From contig NZ_JAODBU010000003.1 in assembly GCF_025336545.1 (NCBI RefSeq), forward strand, positions 310,001-374,000: a DNA stretch of 64,000 nt, read 5' to 3'. Below, piece by piece: positions 54,322 to 63,171 of this stretch (position 1 is its first letter; every line of letters starts with the position of its first letter). The notes beneath the pieces are model-generated. The model was not told where the DNA came from. It did not search any database and saw only the letters and a list, made by a program, of their open reading frames with translations. The DNA comes from Eubacterium_U album. Lineage in GTDB: Bacteria; Bacillota; Clostridia; Lachnospirales; Lachnospiraceae. The position numbers and the translations under genes were made by a program.

Positions 54322-54861
54322 ATGAATATTTGGCATGATATTAATCCAAAAAGAATTCAGCCATCAGATTTTATTGCAACTATTGAAATTAGCAAAGGAA
54401 GCAAGAAAAAATATGAATTAGATAAGGAAACAGGTTTGATTATACTAGACCGTATCCTGTATTCATCAGTTCATTATCCTGCTAATTATGGATTTATTCC
54501 ACGAACGCTTGGAGATGATAAAGATCCGCTTGATGTGTTGGTATTATGTTCAGAAGAAATAGAACCAATGTCACTTGTAAGATGTTATCCGATAGGTGTT
54601 ATGTATATGACTGATAATGGGGATAATGACGAAAAGATAATTGCAATTCCATATGGCGACCCAACATATAACGGATATGTGGATATACAACAATTACCAG
54701 AACATATATTTGCGGAAATAAAGCACTTCTTTAATGTATATAAGGATTTAGAGGGAAAACAGACTGCTGTTAAGGAGTTTGGCGGACCTGTTGAGGCTGC
54801 TAAAATAATATATCAATGTTTGGATAATTATAATGAAAAATATGGGAAAAAAGATGAATAG
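54322..54861 (+). CDS. ppa: inorganic pyrophosphatase (family I, soluble)
   Basis: It hydrolyses pyrophosphate and so drives biosynthetic reactions. The 179-residue protein has the family I active-site block [12 protein letters not shown] (three Asp) and upstream [13 protein letters not shown]. It continues with [10 protein letters not shown] and a C-terminal helical part ([12 protein letters not shown]). It is distinct from the family II DHH type found in many Clostridia. Its ribosome site (GAGGTG) is moderate. It stands alone, 105 nt before the peptidase gene. Confidence 0.92.
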   Translation: MNIWHDINPKRIQPSDFIATIEISKGSKKKYELDKETGLIILDRILYSSVHYPANYGFIPRTLGDDKDPLDVLVLCSEEIEPMSLVRCYPIGVMYMTDNGDNDEKIIAIPYGDPTYNGYVDIQQLPEHIFAEIKHFFNVYKDLEGKQTAVKEFGGPVEAAKIIYQCLDNYNEKYGKKDE

Positions 54862-54966
54862 TCTGCTATGAAACAGATTCAACTTGCTTTGAAAATAATT
54901 AAATTGATTTGAAAAATAGAGATTCATTTTGTTTTACAAATAACATATTTTAAAGGTGGTAAGATT

Positions 54967-56748
54967 ATGATTAATGAAAGAATTTCAGCCCTTAGAAATT
55001 TAATGGAACAAAATAAAATTAATGCTTATGTAATTCCGACAAGTGATGAGCATGGTTCAGAATACTTGAGTGACCATTTTAAAACGAGAGAATATATGTC
55101 AGGATTTACAGGCTCAGCAGGAACATTGGTAGTTACAATGTATGAGGCACTATTATGGACTGATGGAAGATACTTTATTCAGGCAGCAGAACAACTTCAA
55201 GATAGTGAAATTAAACTTATGAAAGCCGGAGAAGAAGGGGTGCCTTCTGTAGAAGAATATTTAAAGAAGAACCTTATTGAGGGCAGTGTAATAGGATTTG
55301 ACGGACAGACAACTAATGCAAGACAGGCAGAAAAATTAGCTGAAATTTCAAAAATGAAAATAAAGAGTGACGTGGATTTGGTTGGAGAAATATGGAGTGA
55401 CAGACCTGCTATAGAATTTAAACCTATATGGAGATTAATGGATAGATATGCAGGAGTTTCTTATCCTGAAAAAGTAGCTAATATAAGAAAAAGAATGGAA
55501 GAGGAAAAAGCGGACACATTACTTTTGACATCGTTAGATGAAATTGCATGGGTTACAAATATCAGAGGTGATGATATTGAGTATAATCCGGTATGCTTTT
55601 CGTATATGGTAATTACAAAATATGATAGTCTGTTATTTGCAAATACAAAATCATTTGATGAAAAAACAATATACCGTCTTTCGGAAGAAGGGGTTAAAAT
55701 TAAAGAATATGATGAAATATATGATTATGTAAAAGTTATTCCTGAATATACAACATTATGGTTAGATAAAACAACAACAAATTATAGTATTTTACGTTCC
55801 ATAAAACCAGAAGTAAAGATTATAGATAAATTTTCACCTGCATTGCATTTGAAAGCAATCAAAAATAATGTGGAAATTGAAAATATGATTAATGCTCATA
55901 TAATGGATGGCGTTGCAGTGACCAGATTTATTTATTGGTTAAAACATAATGTAAGCAAAGAAAAAATGACAGAAATATCTATTGCAAATAAATTAGAAGA
56001 ATTTAGAAAATCATGGAAAACATATTTGGCACCAAGTTTTGAAACTATAGTAGGATATGCAGACCATGGCGCAATAGTTCATTACAGCGCAACTAAAGAA
56101 ACAGATTATGAAGTTAAAGCAGATAATTTTGTTTTAATTGATTCAGGCGGACATTATGTAGAAGGAACTACAGATATAACAAGAACAATAGCCCTCGGAA
56201 ATATATCTACAGAGCAGAAGAAGATGTATACAGCTGTTCTTAGAGGAAATTTGAAGCTTGCAAATGCAAAATTCTTATCAGGATGTACAGGAGTATCACT
56301 TGATTATGTTGCAAGACAACCACTGTGGGAAATCGGATATGATTATAGACACGGTACAGGTCACGGTGTCGGTTATCTTCTTAATGTTCATGAGCAGCCG
56401 AATGCATTTAGATATATGTTAAGAGAAAATGTTGAAGAAAATGCAGAATTTAAACCGGGAATGATTACTTCAGATGAACCCGGCGTTTATTTGGAAGGAC
56501 AATATGGAATAAGGCTCGAAAATCTTTTGCTTTGTGTTGAAAAACAGGTGACTGAATACGGACAGTTTTTGGGATTTGATACACTTACATTAGTCCCATT
56601 TGATGTAGACGCTATAGATGTAAATATAATGTCTGACTATGAAATACGCCTTTTAAGACAGTATCATAAACTTGTTTATAAAAAGATTTCTCCATATCTT
56701 AATATTGAGGAACAGGAATGGTTATACGAAGTATGTATGGAAATTTAA
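54967..56748 (+). CDS. Xaa-Pro aminopeptidase, M24B family
   Basis: The 593-residue protein has two creatinase-like N-terminal domains (about 1-300; SDEHGSEYLSDHFKTREYM, GFTGSAGTLVV). The C-terminal pita-bread metallopeptidase has metal ligands in LIDSGGHYVEGTTDITRT (two Asp), GHGVGYLLNVHEQP (His), and SDEPGVYLEGQYGIRLEN (two Glu). It cleaves N-terminal residues preceding proline. The length matches the long eukaryote-like aminopeptidase P form common in Clostridia. AAAGGTGGTAAG precedes the ATG. Confidence 0.94.
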   Translation: MINERISALRNLMEQNKINAYVIPTSDEHGSEYLSDHFKTREYMSGFTGSAGTLVVTMYEALLWTDGRYFIQAAEQLQDSEIKLMKAGEEGVPSVEEYLKKNLIEGSVIGFDGQTTNARQAEKLAEISKMKIKSDVDLVGEIWSDRPAIEFKPIWRLMDRYAGVSYPEKVANIRKRMEEEKADTLLLTSLDEIAWVTNIRGDDIEYNPVCFSYMVITKYDSLLFANTKSFDEKTIYRLSEEGVKIKEYDEIYDYVKVIPEYTTLWLDKTTTNYSILRSIKPEVKIIDKFSPALHLKAIKNNVEIENMINAHIMDGVAVTRFIYWLKHNVSKEKMTEISIANKLEEFRKSWKTYLAPSFETIVGYADHGAIVHYSATKETDYEVKADNFVLIDSGGHYVEGTTDITRTIALGNISTEQKKMYTAVLRGNLKLANAKFLSGCTGVSLDYVARQPLWEIGYDYRHGTGHGVGYLLNVHEQPNAFRYMLRENVEENAEFKPGMITSDEPGVYLEGQYGIRLENLLLCVEKQVTEYGQFLGFDTLTLVPFDVDAIDVNIMSDYEIRLLRQYHKLVYKKISPYLNIEEQEWLYEVCMEI

Positions 56749-56877
56749 ATATATTTTTGTATAATAATGACTAAATTATGTGCGAAATAGATGAATTACA
56801 AAAAAATACTTGTCTAAATTGTATGTTTTATGATAGACTACTCGCAATTAATGGTAGTTGTATATGTTAGTGAAGAA

Positions 56878-56922
56878 AAGCACGGTACAGTAGAACGAAA
56901 GTTTACTGCACCGTGCTTTTTT
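56878..56922 (+). terminator. Rho-independent terminator
   Basis: AAGCACGGTACAGTA pairs with TTACTGCACCGTGCTT (one mismatch) and six T residues follow. Confidence 0.9.
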
Positions 56923-56947
56923 GTGCGTTAGCAATGAGGCCACGTAC

Positions 56948-57007
56948 CATAAAAAACAAATATTTCTGTGAAAGCTTGCTTTCAAAAAGAAATATTTGTT
57001 TTTTATG
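56948..57007. repeat. perfect 20-bp inverted repeat with nested hairpin
   Basis: Arms 56948-56967 and 56988-57007 are exact reverse complements. The 20-nt loop holds GAAAGC-TT-GCTTTC. The layout is the same as 25-87 at the window start, with unrelated arm sequence. Confidence 0.8.
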
Positions 57008-57013
57008 TGATGC

Positions 57014-57168
57014 GGCGAATGCCGCATCAGTGAAATGAAGCGAAGCGAAATTGAACTGTGCGTGGACGAAGTTAAGGCGAATGCCGCATCAGTGAAATGA
57101 AGCGAAGCGAAATTGAACTGTGCGTGGACGAAGTTAAGGCGAATGCCGCATCAGTGAAATGAAGCGAG
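57014..57168 (+). repeat. 62-bp tandem repeat, 2.5 copies
   Basis: Units start at 57014, 57076 and 57138 (the third truncated after about 31 bp). Each begins GGCGAATGCCGCATCAGTG and contains GAAGCGAAGCG and GTGCGTGGACGAAGTT. The first unit joins upstream GATGC to form TGATGCGGC-GAAT-GCCGCATCA. The repeats are identical over full units. GC content is clearly higher than in the neighbours. The array ends 37 bp before the DUF2798 start codon. Confidence 0.92.
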
Positions 57169-57207
57169 TATACAATGAAAGTTAAAGAAAGACAAAAGGA
57201 GGTTCTT

Positions 57208-57666
57208 ATGCCAAAGAACAGAAAAGAAGAAACGATTTACACAATAATGATGGTCATAGTAATGGTTTATGCAATGGTATGTTATAACATAGCAATGGAT
57301 GTAGGTGGAATGAAGAATTTTGTATTTTTAGCAGCACTTAGTGAACTGCCGATAATGTGTATAGCAGCATTTTTACTTGATACATTTATAGCCGGACCAA
57401 TAGCAAAAAAAGTAGCTTTCAGACTGGTAAATCCAAAAGAAGATAAGCCAATATTTGTTATTTTGGCAATATCAGTATTATCAATCTGGCTTATGTGTCC
57501 GATGATGAGTTTTGTGGCTGTAGTTTTGTTTAAAAATGCTTTTGGTCCACAACTTATAGCAGTGTGGATTCAGACAACTATAATAAATTTCCCTATGGCA
57601 TTTTTCTGGCAATTATTTGCTGCCGGCCCGCTGGTAAGAACGATATTTGGAAAAATATTTAAATAA
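57208..57666 (+). CDS. DUF2798 family small membrane protein
   Basis: The 152-residue product has four predicted membrane segments (YTIMMVIVMVYAMVCYNIAM; FVFLAALSELPIMCIAAFLL; ILAISVLSIWLMCPMMSFVA; IINFPMAFFWQLFAAGPLV). It carries the repeated motif of the DUF2798 family (LPIMCIAAFLLDTFIAGPIA; FPMAFFWQLFAAGPLVR). Function is unknown. AAAGGAGGTTCTT precedes ATG 57208, so the in-frame ATG at 57175, near the repeat array, is not used. Confidence 0.88.
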   Translation: MPKNRKEETIYTIMMVIVMVYAMVCYNIAMDVGGMKNFVFLAALSELPIMCIAAFLLDTFIAGPIAKKVAFRLVNPKEDKPIFVILAISVLSIWLMCPMMSFVAVVLFKNAFGPQLIAVWIQTTIINFPMAFFWQLFAAGPLVRTIFGKIFK

Positions 57667-57788
57667 TCGTAAATTTGAAAAAATATATTATGAAAAATCG
57701 CAGAGTCGATTTTGAAAAAAGTAAAACAAGAAAATATATTTGAAAATTACAAATTTATTCGATTGATAAAAATTCAACATATTAATTT

Positions 57789-57830
57789 CGCCTTTTGCAT
57801 AAATTATAAAAAAGAAAAATGCAAAAGGCG
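57789..57830 (+). promoter_or_regulatory. 12-bp hairpin covering the spoIIID ribosome site
   Basis: CGCCTTTTGCAT (57789-57800) pairs perfectly with ATGCAAAAGGCG (57819-57830) across an 18-nt AT-rich loop. The right arm contains the only ribosome-site-like sequence (AAGGCGAG) before GTG 57835. It would sequester the site, or act as an operator. There is no T-run, so it is not a terminator. Confidence 0.65.
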
Positions 57831-57834
57831 AGAA

Positions 57835-58089
57835 GTGAAAGAATATATTGAAGAAAGAACGATTGAAATAGCAAATTACATTATTGAATGCAATGCTACT
57901 GTAAGACAGGCAGCAAAGACATTTGGTGTAAGTAAAAGCACGGTACATAAAGACTGTACAGAACGGTTAGGCAGGTTAAATCCAGGATTGGCAAAGCAGG
58001 TTAGGAAAGTTCTTGATGTAAATAAGTCAGAACGTCATATTAGAGGTGGACTTGCAACAAAAGAAAAATACGCACATAATCATGTATGA
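57835..58089 (+). CDS. spoIIID: stage III sporulation transcriptional regulator SpoIIID
   Basis: SpoIIID is a mother-cell DNA-binding protein that switches sigma-E regulon genes on and off. The 84-residue product aligns along the Bacillus protein: YIEERTIEIANYIIE, helix-turn-helix TVRQAAKTFGVSKSTVHKD, LNPGLAKQVRKVLD and RHIRGGLATKEKY. The only start that fits the family N-terminus is GTG 57835. It is followed by an MreB/Mbl gene, as in Bacillus. Its presence marks an endospore-forming lineage. The hairpin over its ribosome site suggests extra control. Confidence 0.93.
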   Translation: MKEYIEERTIEIANYIIECNATVRQAAKTFGVSKSTVHKDCTERLGRLNPGLAKQVRKVLDVNKSERHIRGGLATKEKYAHNHV

Positions 58090-58091
58090 AG

Positions 58092-58123
58092 AAATAAAAG
58101 CCATTTAGTTATGGCTTTTATTT
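58092..58123 (+). terminator. Rho-independent terminator of spoIIID
   Basis: AAATAAAAGCCAT pairs with ATGGCTTTTATTT, a 13-bp stem with a short loop and a T-rich end. Confidence 0.85.
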
Positions 58124-58133
58124 AATTATGACA

Positions 58134-58285
58134 ATAAAAAACCACATCTTACGATGTGGTGTTAATTTCGGGGGACCTGGCGGGAATTTCACCCACCAGG
58201 TTGAGTATGAAAAACTTAAAAATACGTCATTATAGGGTATGACGTATACAAACTATGCTGCACTACCTAAGTAGTACTCTATTAT
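58134..58285 (-). ncRNA. candidate minus-strand structured RNA
   Basis: Reading the minus strand, four hairpins follow each other. They are ACTAC/GTAGT (58262-58275), TACGTCAT/ATGACGTA (58223-58246), a GC-rich ACCTGG-x-GGG stem (58175-58201) and ACCACATC-GTAA-GATGTGGT (58141-58160). The last ends in a T-run, a good minus-strand terminator. GC content of the third stem is far above the surroundings. The promoter is not obvious (possible CATAAT near 58281). It lies between spoIIID and mreB with no ORF. I do not recognise the family. Confidence 0.5.
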
Positions 58286-58359
58286 GTTACGGTACATATG
58301 TGAACGAAATATGAACACGATGTAAATAATTTTTTAAATGCAAAAAAAATAAAACATAC

Positions 58360-58388
58360 TTTAATTTTTATATAAAATTGTATATAAT
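58360..58388 (+). promoter_or_regulatory. promoter of the mreB/mbl gene
   Basis: TTTAAT, a 17-bp spacer and a perfect TATAAT, with a leader of about 100 nt. Confidence 0.6.
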
Positions 58389-58498
58389 ATTTGTGCGGGA
58401 AATCGTGATTAATACGGGATTGAAAGATGTATAACGTGTTTATTTTTTATAACAACTTTTAATCTGTCATAAATATCCAATTTAAAAAGGAGAAAGAT

Positions 58499-59494
58499 AT
58501 GTTTGATACAGACATTGGAATAGATTTAGGTACAGCAAGTATTTTAGTATATATAAAAGGAAAAGGTGTGGTTTTAAAAGAACCATCAGTTGTTGCTATA
58601 GATAGAGATACGGATACTATAAGAGCAATTGGAGAAGAAGCAAGATTAATGATAGGAAGAACACCTGGAAATATTGTTGCGGTAAGACCTCTTAGACAGG
58701 GAGTGATTTCTAATTATTCAGTTACTGAACAGATGATAAAGTATTTTATTCAGAAAGCTGTAGGAAAACGTTCTTATAAGAAACCAAGAATTAGCATTTG
58801 CGTTCCTAGTGGAGCAACAGAAGTTGAAACTAAAGCTGTAGAGGATGCATCATTCCAGGCAGGGGCAAGAGAAGTATTTATAGTGGAAGAACCGTTAGCA
58901 GCTGCTATTGGTGCAGGAATAGATATTTCAAAACCATGTGGAAATATGGTGGTTGACATAGGTGGTGGAACAACAGATATAGCAGTTATTTCTTTAGGTG
59001 CTACTGTTGAAAGTACTTCTGTAAAGGTTGCGGGAGATGATTTTGATGATGCGATAGTCAGATATATGAGAAAAAAACACAATCTTTTAGTAGGAGAAAG
59101 AACTGCTGAAGAAATTAAAATCGGAATAGGTACATGTTTTAAGAAAACGGAAGTTAAGAAGATGGAAGTAAGAGGTAGAAACCTTGTTACAGGCCTTCCT
59201 AAGATTATAGAAGTTACATCAGAAGAAGTTGAAGAAGCTTTAAGAGAAGCGACAACACAGATTGTTGAAGCTATTCATGGAGTGCTTGAAAATACACCTC
59301 CTGAACTCTCAGCAGATATTGCGGTAAGAGGAATTGTTCTTACAGGTGGTGGTTGTCTGTTAGACGGATTAGAAGAATTGATTGAATCTAAGACGGGAAT
59401 CAATACAATGACAGCTGAAGATCCGATGACTGCGGTCGCTATTGGTACAGGAAGATACTTAGAAGTTATGGATGAAATGAACCAGGAAAAATAA
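58499..59494 (+). CDS. rod-shape actin homologue MreB/Mbl
   Basis: The 331-residue bacterial actin directs cell-wall elongation at the membrane. Motifs are DIGIDLGTASILVYIKGKG (phosphate 1), NMVVDIGGGTTDIAVISLG in part (phosphate 2), GDDFDDAIVRYMRKK and VLTGGGCLLDGLEELI (adenosine). The N-terminal DIGIDLGTAS and the position after spoIIID favour the Mbl paralogue, but MreB cannot be excluded. AAAAAGGAGAAAG precedes the ATG. No mreC or mreD follows, which also favours Mbl. Confidence 0.93.
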   Translation: MFDTDIGIDLGTASILVYIKGKGVVLKEPSVVAIDRDTDTIRAIGEEARLMIGRTPGNIVAVRPLRQGVISNYSVTEQMIKYFIQKAVGKRSYKKPRISICVPSGATEVETKAVEDASFQAGAREVFIVEEPLAAAIGAGIDISKPCGNMVVDIGGGTTDIAVISLGATVESTSVKVAGDDFDDAIVRYMRKKHNLLVGERTAEEIKIGIGTCFKKTEVKKMEVRGRNLVTGLPKIIEVTSEEVEEALREATTQIVEAIHGVLENTPPELSADIAVRGIVLTGGGCLLDGLEELIESKTGINTMTAEDPMTAVAIGTGRYLEVMDEMNQEK

Positions 59495-59547
59495 TAGATA
59501 ATAAGGCTGTCTGGAAAAGGCAGCCTTTTAAATTAAAAGGAAAAGAT

Positions 59548-61839
59548 ATGTCGATGAAAACTATTACCGGATATGTAGAAATAATTACATTTAGAAATGA
59601 AGAAAATGGCTATACTGTTTTAACTATGTCTGTGGGAAAAAAAGATGTAAAAGTAACCGGAGTATTTGGATATATTGGTGAAGGGGAATATATCGAAGTA
59701 GAAGGCGAGGAAGTATTTCATCCTGTTTTTGGTGAACAGATAAAAATGAAATCGTATAAAACAATTCCGGCAAATGACGAATATTCAATTAGAAAATATT
59801 TAGGGTCAGGAGCAATTAAGGGGTTAGGTCTTGCTCTTGCGGACAGAATCGTAGACAAGTTTAAAGAAGATACATTTAGAATAGTTGATGAAGAGCCTGA
59901 AAGATTAGAAGAAGTCAGAGGAATAAGTTATAAGAAAGCCATGGATATTGCAAGCCAGATTCAGGCAAAAAAAGATATAAGAGACGCAATGATATTTTTA
60001 CAAAAATACGGTATTTCGTCGGCGATGAGTCTTAAAATTTATAATTATTATGGCGAAGAAATTTATCAGATTATAAAGAAAAATCCATACCGAATTGCTG
60101 ATGAAATACGAGGAATAGGATTTACAACAGCTGATGAAATAGCTAAGAGGGCAGGAGTGGAAGTTAATGCTTCTATTCGAGTTAAAAGTGGAATGGTATA
60201 TGCACTTTCTAAAGCATCAGAGTCAGGGCATACATATTTGCCAAAAGAAAATCTTATTCAGGCAACTATTAGTTTGCTTGGGTTAAGAGACCAGTATCAG
60301 AATGCCGATGGTACATATAATATGGACTTGTTGGACAACTATTTTATTGACCTTGTAATGGAAAAGAAACTTATTGTTAAAGAAATCAATGAAGTACAGG
60401 CTGTATTTTTGTCTACATATTATTACACGGAAATGAATGTAGCAGGAATGCTTCTTGATTTGGATTTATCAATGCCGGCGGATGAATTTGTGGAAAGTGT
60501 AAAATTAGATACCATCCAGAGAAAAAATAATATTGTACTTGATGATTTGCAAAAAGAAGCGGTTATGGCTACGCAAAGCAATGGAGTGGTAATTTTAACA
60601 GGTGGACCGGGAACGGGAAAAACTACTACAATTAATGCGATTATTCAAATGTTTGAAAGTGATAATTTGGAAATCAGCCTTGCGGCGCCTACAGGAAGAG
60701 CAGCAAAACGAATGACTGAAACTACAGGTTGCCAGGCGCAGACAATACACAGGCTGCTTGAAATAAACGGAAGTACCGGAACGGATGATTCATTGGATAT
60801 GGACGCTAAGTTTGAAAGAAATGAAACAAATCCAATAGAAGCAGATGTAATTATAATAGATGAAATGTCGATGGTTGATATTTTCCTTATGCATTCTTTG
60901 CTTAAGGCTGTAGCTCATGGAACAAGACTTGTTCTTGTAGGGGATATTAACCAGCTTGCAAGTGTCGGACCGGGAAATGTATTAAAAGATATCATTGATT
61001 CCGGAAAATTTAAAGTGGTAACGCTTAATAAGATTTTCAGACAGGCGGGTGAAAGCGGAATAGTAACAAATGCCCATAAAATAAATGAAGGAAAAGCAGT
61101 TGAACTAGACAATAGCACGAAAGATTTCCTTTATATAAGAAGAAATACACCTCAGGAGGCTTTGAATGCAACAATAGGTCTTATAATGACAAAACTTCCT
61201 GACTATGTAAAATCAACACCGCAGGAAATACAGGTTCTTACACCTATGAAGAGTGGAATTCTTGGTGTTGAGAATATGAATGTTGAATTGCAAAAATATA
61301 TTAATAAGCCGGACAAATATAAAAAAGAACATGAATTTGGCAAATATATATTTAGAGAAGGCGACAAGGTAATGCAGATAAAAAACAATTATCAAATTGA
61401 ATGGGAAGTTAGATTGCCTAATGGAGCCTGTATCGATTCAGGAAAAGGTGTATTTAATGGAGATTTGGGAATTATAAAAAATATGAATAACGATTCACAG
61501 ATTTTAGAAGTCGAATTTGATGAAAATAAAATGGTGACATATACATTTAGGGAAGCGGAAGAATTAGAACTTGCATATGCAATAACTATTCATAAATCTC
61601 AGGGTAGTGAATATCCGGCAGTTATCATGCCTCTTGTTACAGGGTATCAGCAACTTATGACGAGAAATCTATTGTACACCGGAATAACAAGAGCGAAAAG
61701 TTGTGTATGTATTGTTGGAAGAGAAGATACATTTCAAGGTATGATTAAAAATGAAGACCAGCATAAAAGGTATTCAGGATTACAATGGCAGTTGCAGACA
61801 TTTGAAACAGATAAAGAACCTGTAGAGAATGACAAATAG
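59548..61839 (+). CDS. recD2: RecD2-type ATP-dependent DNA helicase
   Basis: This 763-residue SF1B 5'-3' helicase occurs outside a RecBCD complex. An N-terminal OB-like part (GYVEIITFRNEENGYTVLTM) and HhH-like repeats (GIKG- and GIGF-like blocks, about 90-210) come first. The motor has Walker A GGPGTGKTTT, Walker B VIIDEMSMVD, and the C-terminal UvrD-like end AITIHKSQGSEYPAVIMPL. It acts in replication-fork repair. It follows mreB/mbl by 53 nt. Its 3' end is partly duplicated in the next spacer. Confidence 0.94.
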   Translation: MSMKTITGYVEIITFRNEENGYTVLTMSVGKKDVKVTGVFGYIGEGEYIEVEGEEVFHPVFGEQIKMKSYKTIPANDEYSIRKYLGSGAIKGLGLALADRIVDKFKEDTFRIVDEEPERLEEVRGISYKKAMDIASQIQAKKDIRDAMIFLQKYGISSAMSLKIYNYYGEEIYQIIKKNPYRIADEIRGIGFTTADEIAKRAGVEVNASIRVKSGMVYALSKASESGHTYLPKENLIQATISLLGLRDQYQNADGTYNMDLLDNYFIDLVMEKKLIVKEINEVQAVFLSTYYYTEMNVAGMLLDLDLSMPADEFVESVKLDTIQRKNNIVLDDLQKEAVMATQSNGVVILTGGPGTGKTTTINAIIQMFESDNLEISLAAPTGRAAKRMTETTGCQAQTIHRLLEINGSTGTDDSLDMDAKFERNETNPIEADVIIIDEMSMVDIFLMHSLLKAVAHGTRLVLVGDINQLASVGPGNVLKDIIDSGKFKVVTLNKIFRQAGESGIVTNAHKINEGKAVELDNSTKDFLYIRRNTPQEALNATIGLIMTKLPDYVKSTPQEIQVLTPMKSGILGVENMNVELQKYINKPDKYKKEHEFGKYIFREGDKVMQIKNNYQIEWEVRLPNGACIDSGKGVFNGDLGIIKNMNNDSQILEVEFDENKMVTYTFREAEELELAYAITIHKSQGSEYPAVIMPLVTGYQQLMTRNLLYTGITRAKSCVCIVGREDTFQGMIKNEDQHKRYSGLQWQLQTFETDKEPVENDK

Positions 61840-61918
61840 AACGGCATAAGTGCTGTGTCGATTTTTGGTGATTATACATTCGGCAATTGTAGAAAATGAC
61901 AAATAGAACAGTATGAGT
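61821..61918 (+). repeat. imperfect duplication of the recD2 3' end, period 67 bp
   Basis: TGTAGAGAATGACAAATAG (61821 onward, includes the recD2 stop) recurs at 61888 as TGTAGAAAATGACAAATAG. Similarity continues for about 31 bp with four differences. It resembles the 39-bp duplication at the paaK stop, but is older. Confidence 0.8.
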
Positions 61919-62126
61919 TAATGGAATAATGTTGTAAATATGCAAATAATAAACAAAATAGAAATATTAAGAAAGGAAAATAAATATAAATTTTAATTAA
62001 TATTATAATGCTTTGCTAGAGTTTATTTTATAAAACCTGGTTTATTATTGGAAATTTATTGAGTTAAATACATAAATACATAATATAAGATTATTTGAAT
62101 TAATTAAAAAAAGATTTACGTAGGAA

Positions 62127-62831
62127 ATGAAGGAGAAGATTTTAAATGTATTTTTCCCTAGAACCTGTCCGGTATGTGGGGAAGTGGTCAAAGGACAGGA
62201 CAAATTTGTATGTGACAAATGCAAGGGTAAAGTGTTTTACATGAAAGAGCCTAAATGTGCAAAATGTGGAAAAAGTCTTAAAGAAGACGGCACATTGTGC
62301 AAAGACTGCAGAGAGCATAAGCATGCATATGAAAAAGGCGTGTGTCTTTTTCAATATGCAGGTGGAATAAAAGAATCCATGTATAGATTTAAATATAAAA
62401 ATGCAAGAGAATATGGAGCGTATTATGGATGGGAGACTGCAAAGCGTTATGGAAAATTATTTGAACAATGGGGAATTGACTGCATAATGGCAGTACCGGT
62501 TTCTAAAAAGAAGGAAATAAAGAGAGGATATAATCAGGCGTATGTATATGCCAAAGAAATTTCCCGATATACGAAAATACCTATTGATAAAAAATGCCTT
62601 GTGCGAGTTGAGGATACAAAGCCGCAAAAGGAATTTGTAGGAATTGCAAGAAAGAAGAACGTTGAAAATGCATTTGCTATATATGAGGAAAAGGCAAAAG
62701 AATATAATAAGGTATTATTGGTGGATGATATTTATACGACAGGTAGTACTATAGATGCGTGTACACGGGTCCTTAAGGCGGCAGGCGTTAAAGAAGTATA
62801 TTTTGTATGCATAAGTGCCGGAGTGTTGTAA
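62127..62831 (+). CDS. comF: ComF family phosphoribosyltransferase-like protein
   Basis: The 234-residue protein has an N-terminal double zinc finger (CPVCGEVV, CDKCKGK, CAKCGKSL, CKDCREH) and a C-terminal PRTase domain (VLLVDDIYTTGSTIDACTRV). ComF is needed for DNA uptake in Bacillus. Its homologues (GntX and others) are widespread, and the enzymatic role is unclear. TAGGAA lies five bases before ATG 62127. It is downstream of recD2, a common clostridial order. No other competence gene is nearby. Confidence 0.9.
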   Translation: MKEKILNVFFPRTCPVCGEVVKGQDKFVCDKCKGKVFYMKEPKCAKCGKSLKEDGTLCKDCREHKHAYEKGVCLFQYAGGIKESMYRFKYKNAREYGAYYGWETAKRYGKLFEQWGIDCIMAVPVSKKKEIKRGYNQAYVYAKEISRYTKIPIDKKCLVRVEDTKPQKEFVGIARKKNVENAFAIYEEKAKEYNKVLLVDDIYTTGSTIDACTRVLKAAGVKEVYFVCISAGVL

Positions 62832-62873
62832 CCTTAAAAAACAGCCACCTTAAAAATAGCCTTAAAAAATATC

Positions 62874-62902
62874 TTGACGCTATATACAGATTATGTTATA
62901 TT
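62874..62902 (+). promoter_or_regulatory. promoter of the rpmG-secE-nusG operon
   Basis: TTGACG, a 17-bp spacer and TATATT. The leader of about 85 nt contains GGACTAGGTC followed by nine T residues, a very short stem that could pause transcription. Confidence 0.75.
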
Positions 62903-62994
62903 AATCAAGCGAGGACTAGGTCTTTTTTTTTTGCAGAAAAAATGACTTAAAACAAGATACAAAAAATGATTATAAATAAAGTGGAGGTTAAGCC

Positions 62995-63144
62995 ATGAGA
63001 ACAAGAATTACATTAGAATGTACAGAATGCAAACAGCGTAATTACAATACTACAAAGGATAAGAAGAGTCATCCGGACAGAGTAGAAACAAAGAAGTATT
63101 GCAAGTTCTGTCAGAGACACACAATGCATAAAGAAACAAAATAG
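62995..63144 (+). CDS. rpmG: 50S ribosomal protein L33
   Basis: This 49-residue large-subunit protein has the zinc-binding pairs Cys9-x2-Cys12 and Cys36-x2-Cys39, with the typical start [12 protein letters not shown] and end HTMHKETK. It is therefore the zinc-containing (C+) form. GTGGAGG lies before ATG 62995. It is the first gene of the classical rpmG-secE-nusG-rplK order. Confidence 0.96.
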   Translation: MRTRITLECTECKQRNYNTTKDKKSHPDRVETKKYCKFCQRHTMHKETK

Positions 63145-63171
63145 TCAGTTTTATATAATGGAGGGATTAAG

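Noticed and set aside
57014..57168. Possible CRISPR array
   Set aside because: The units are contiguous 62-bp tandem copies without unique spacers, and no cas genes are present.
62921..62935. Terminator in the rpmG leader
   Set aside because: GGACTAGGTC gives only a 3-4 bp stem despite the following T-run. It is too weak to call a terminator.
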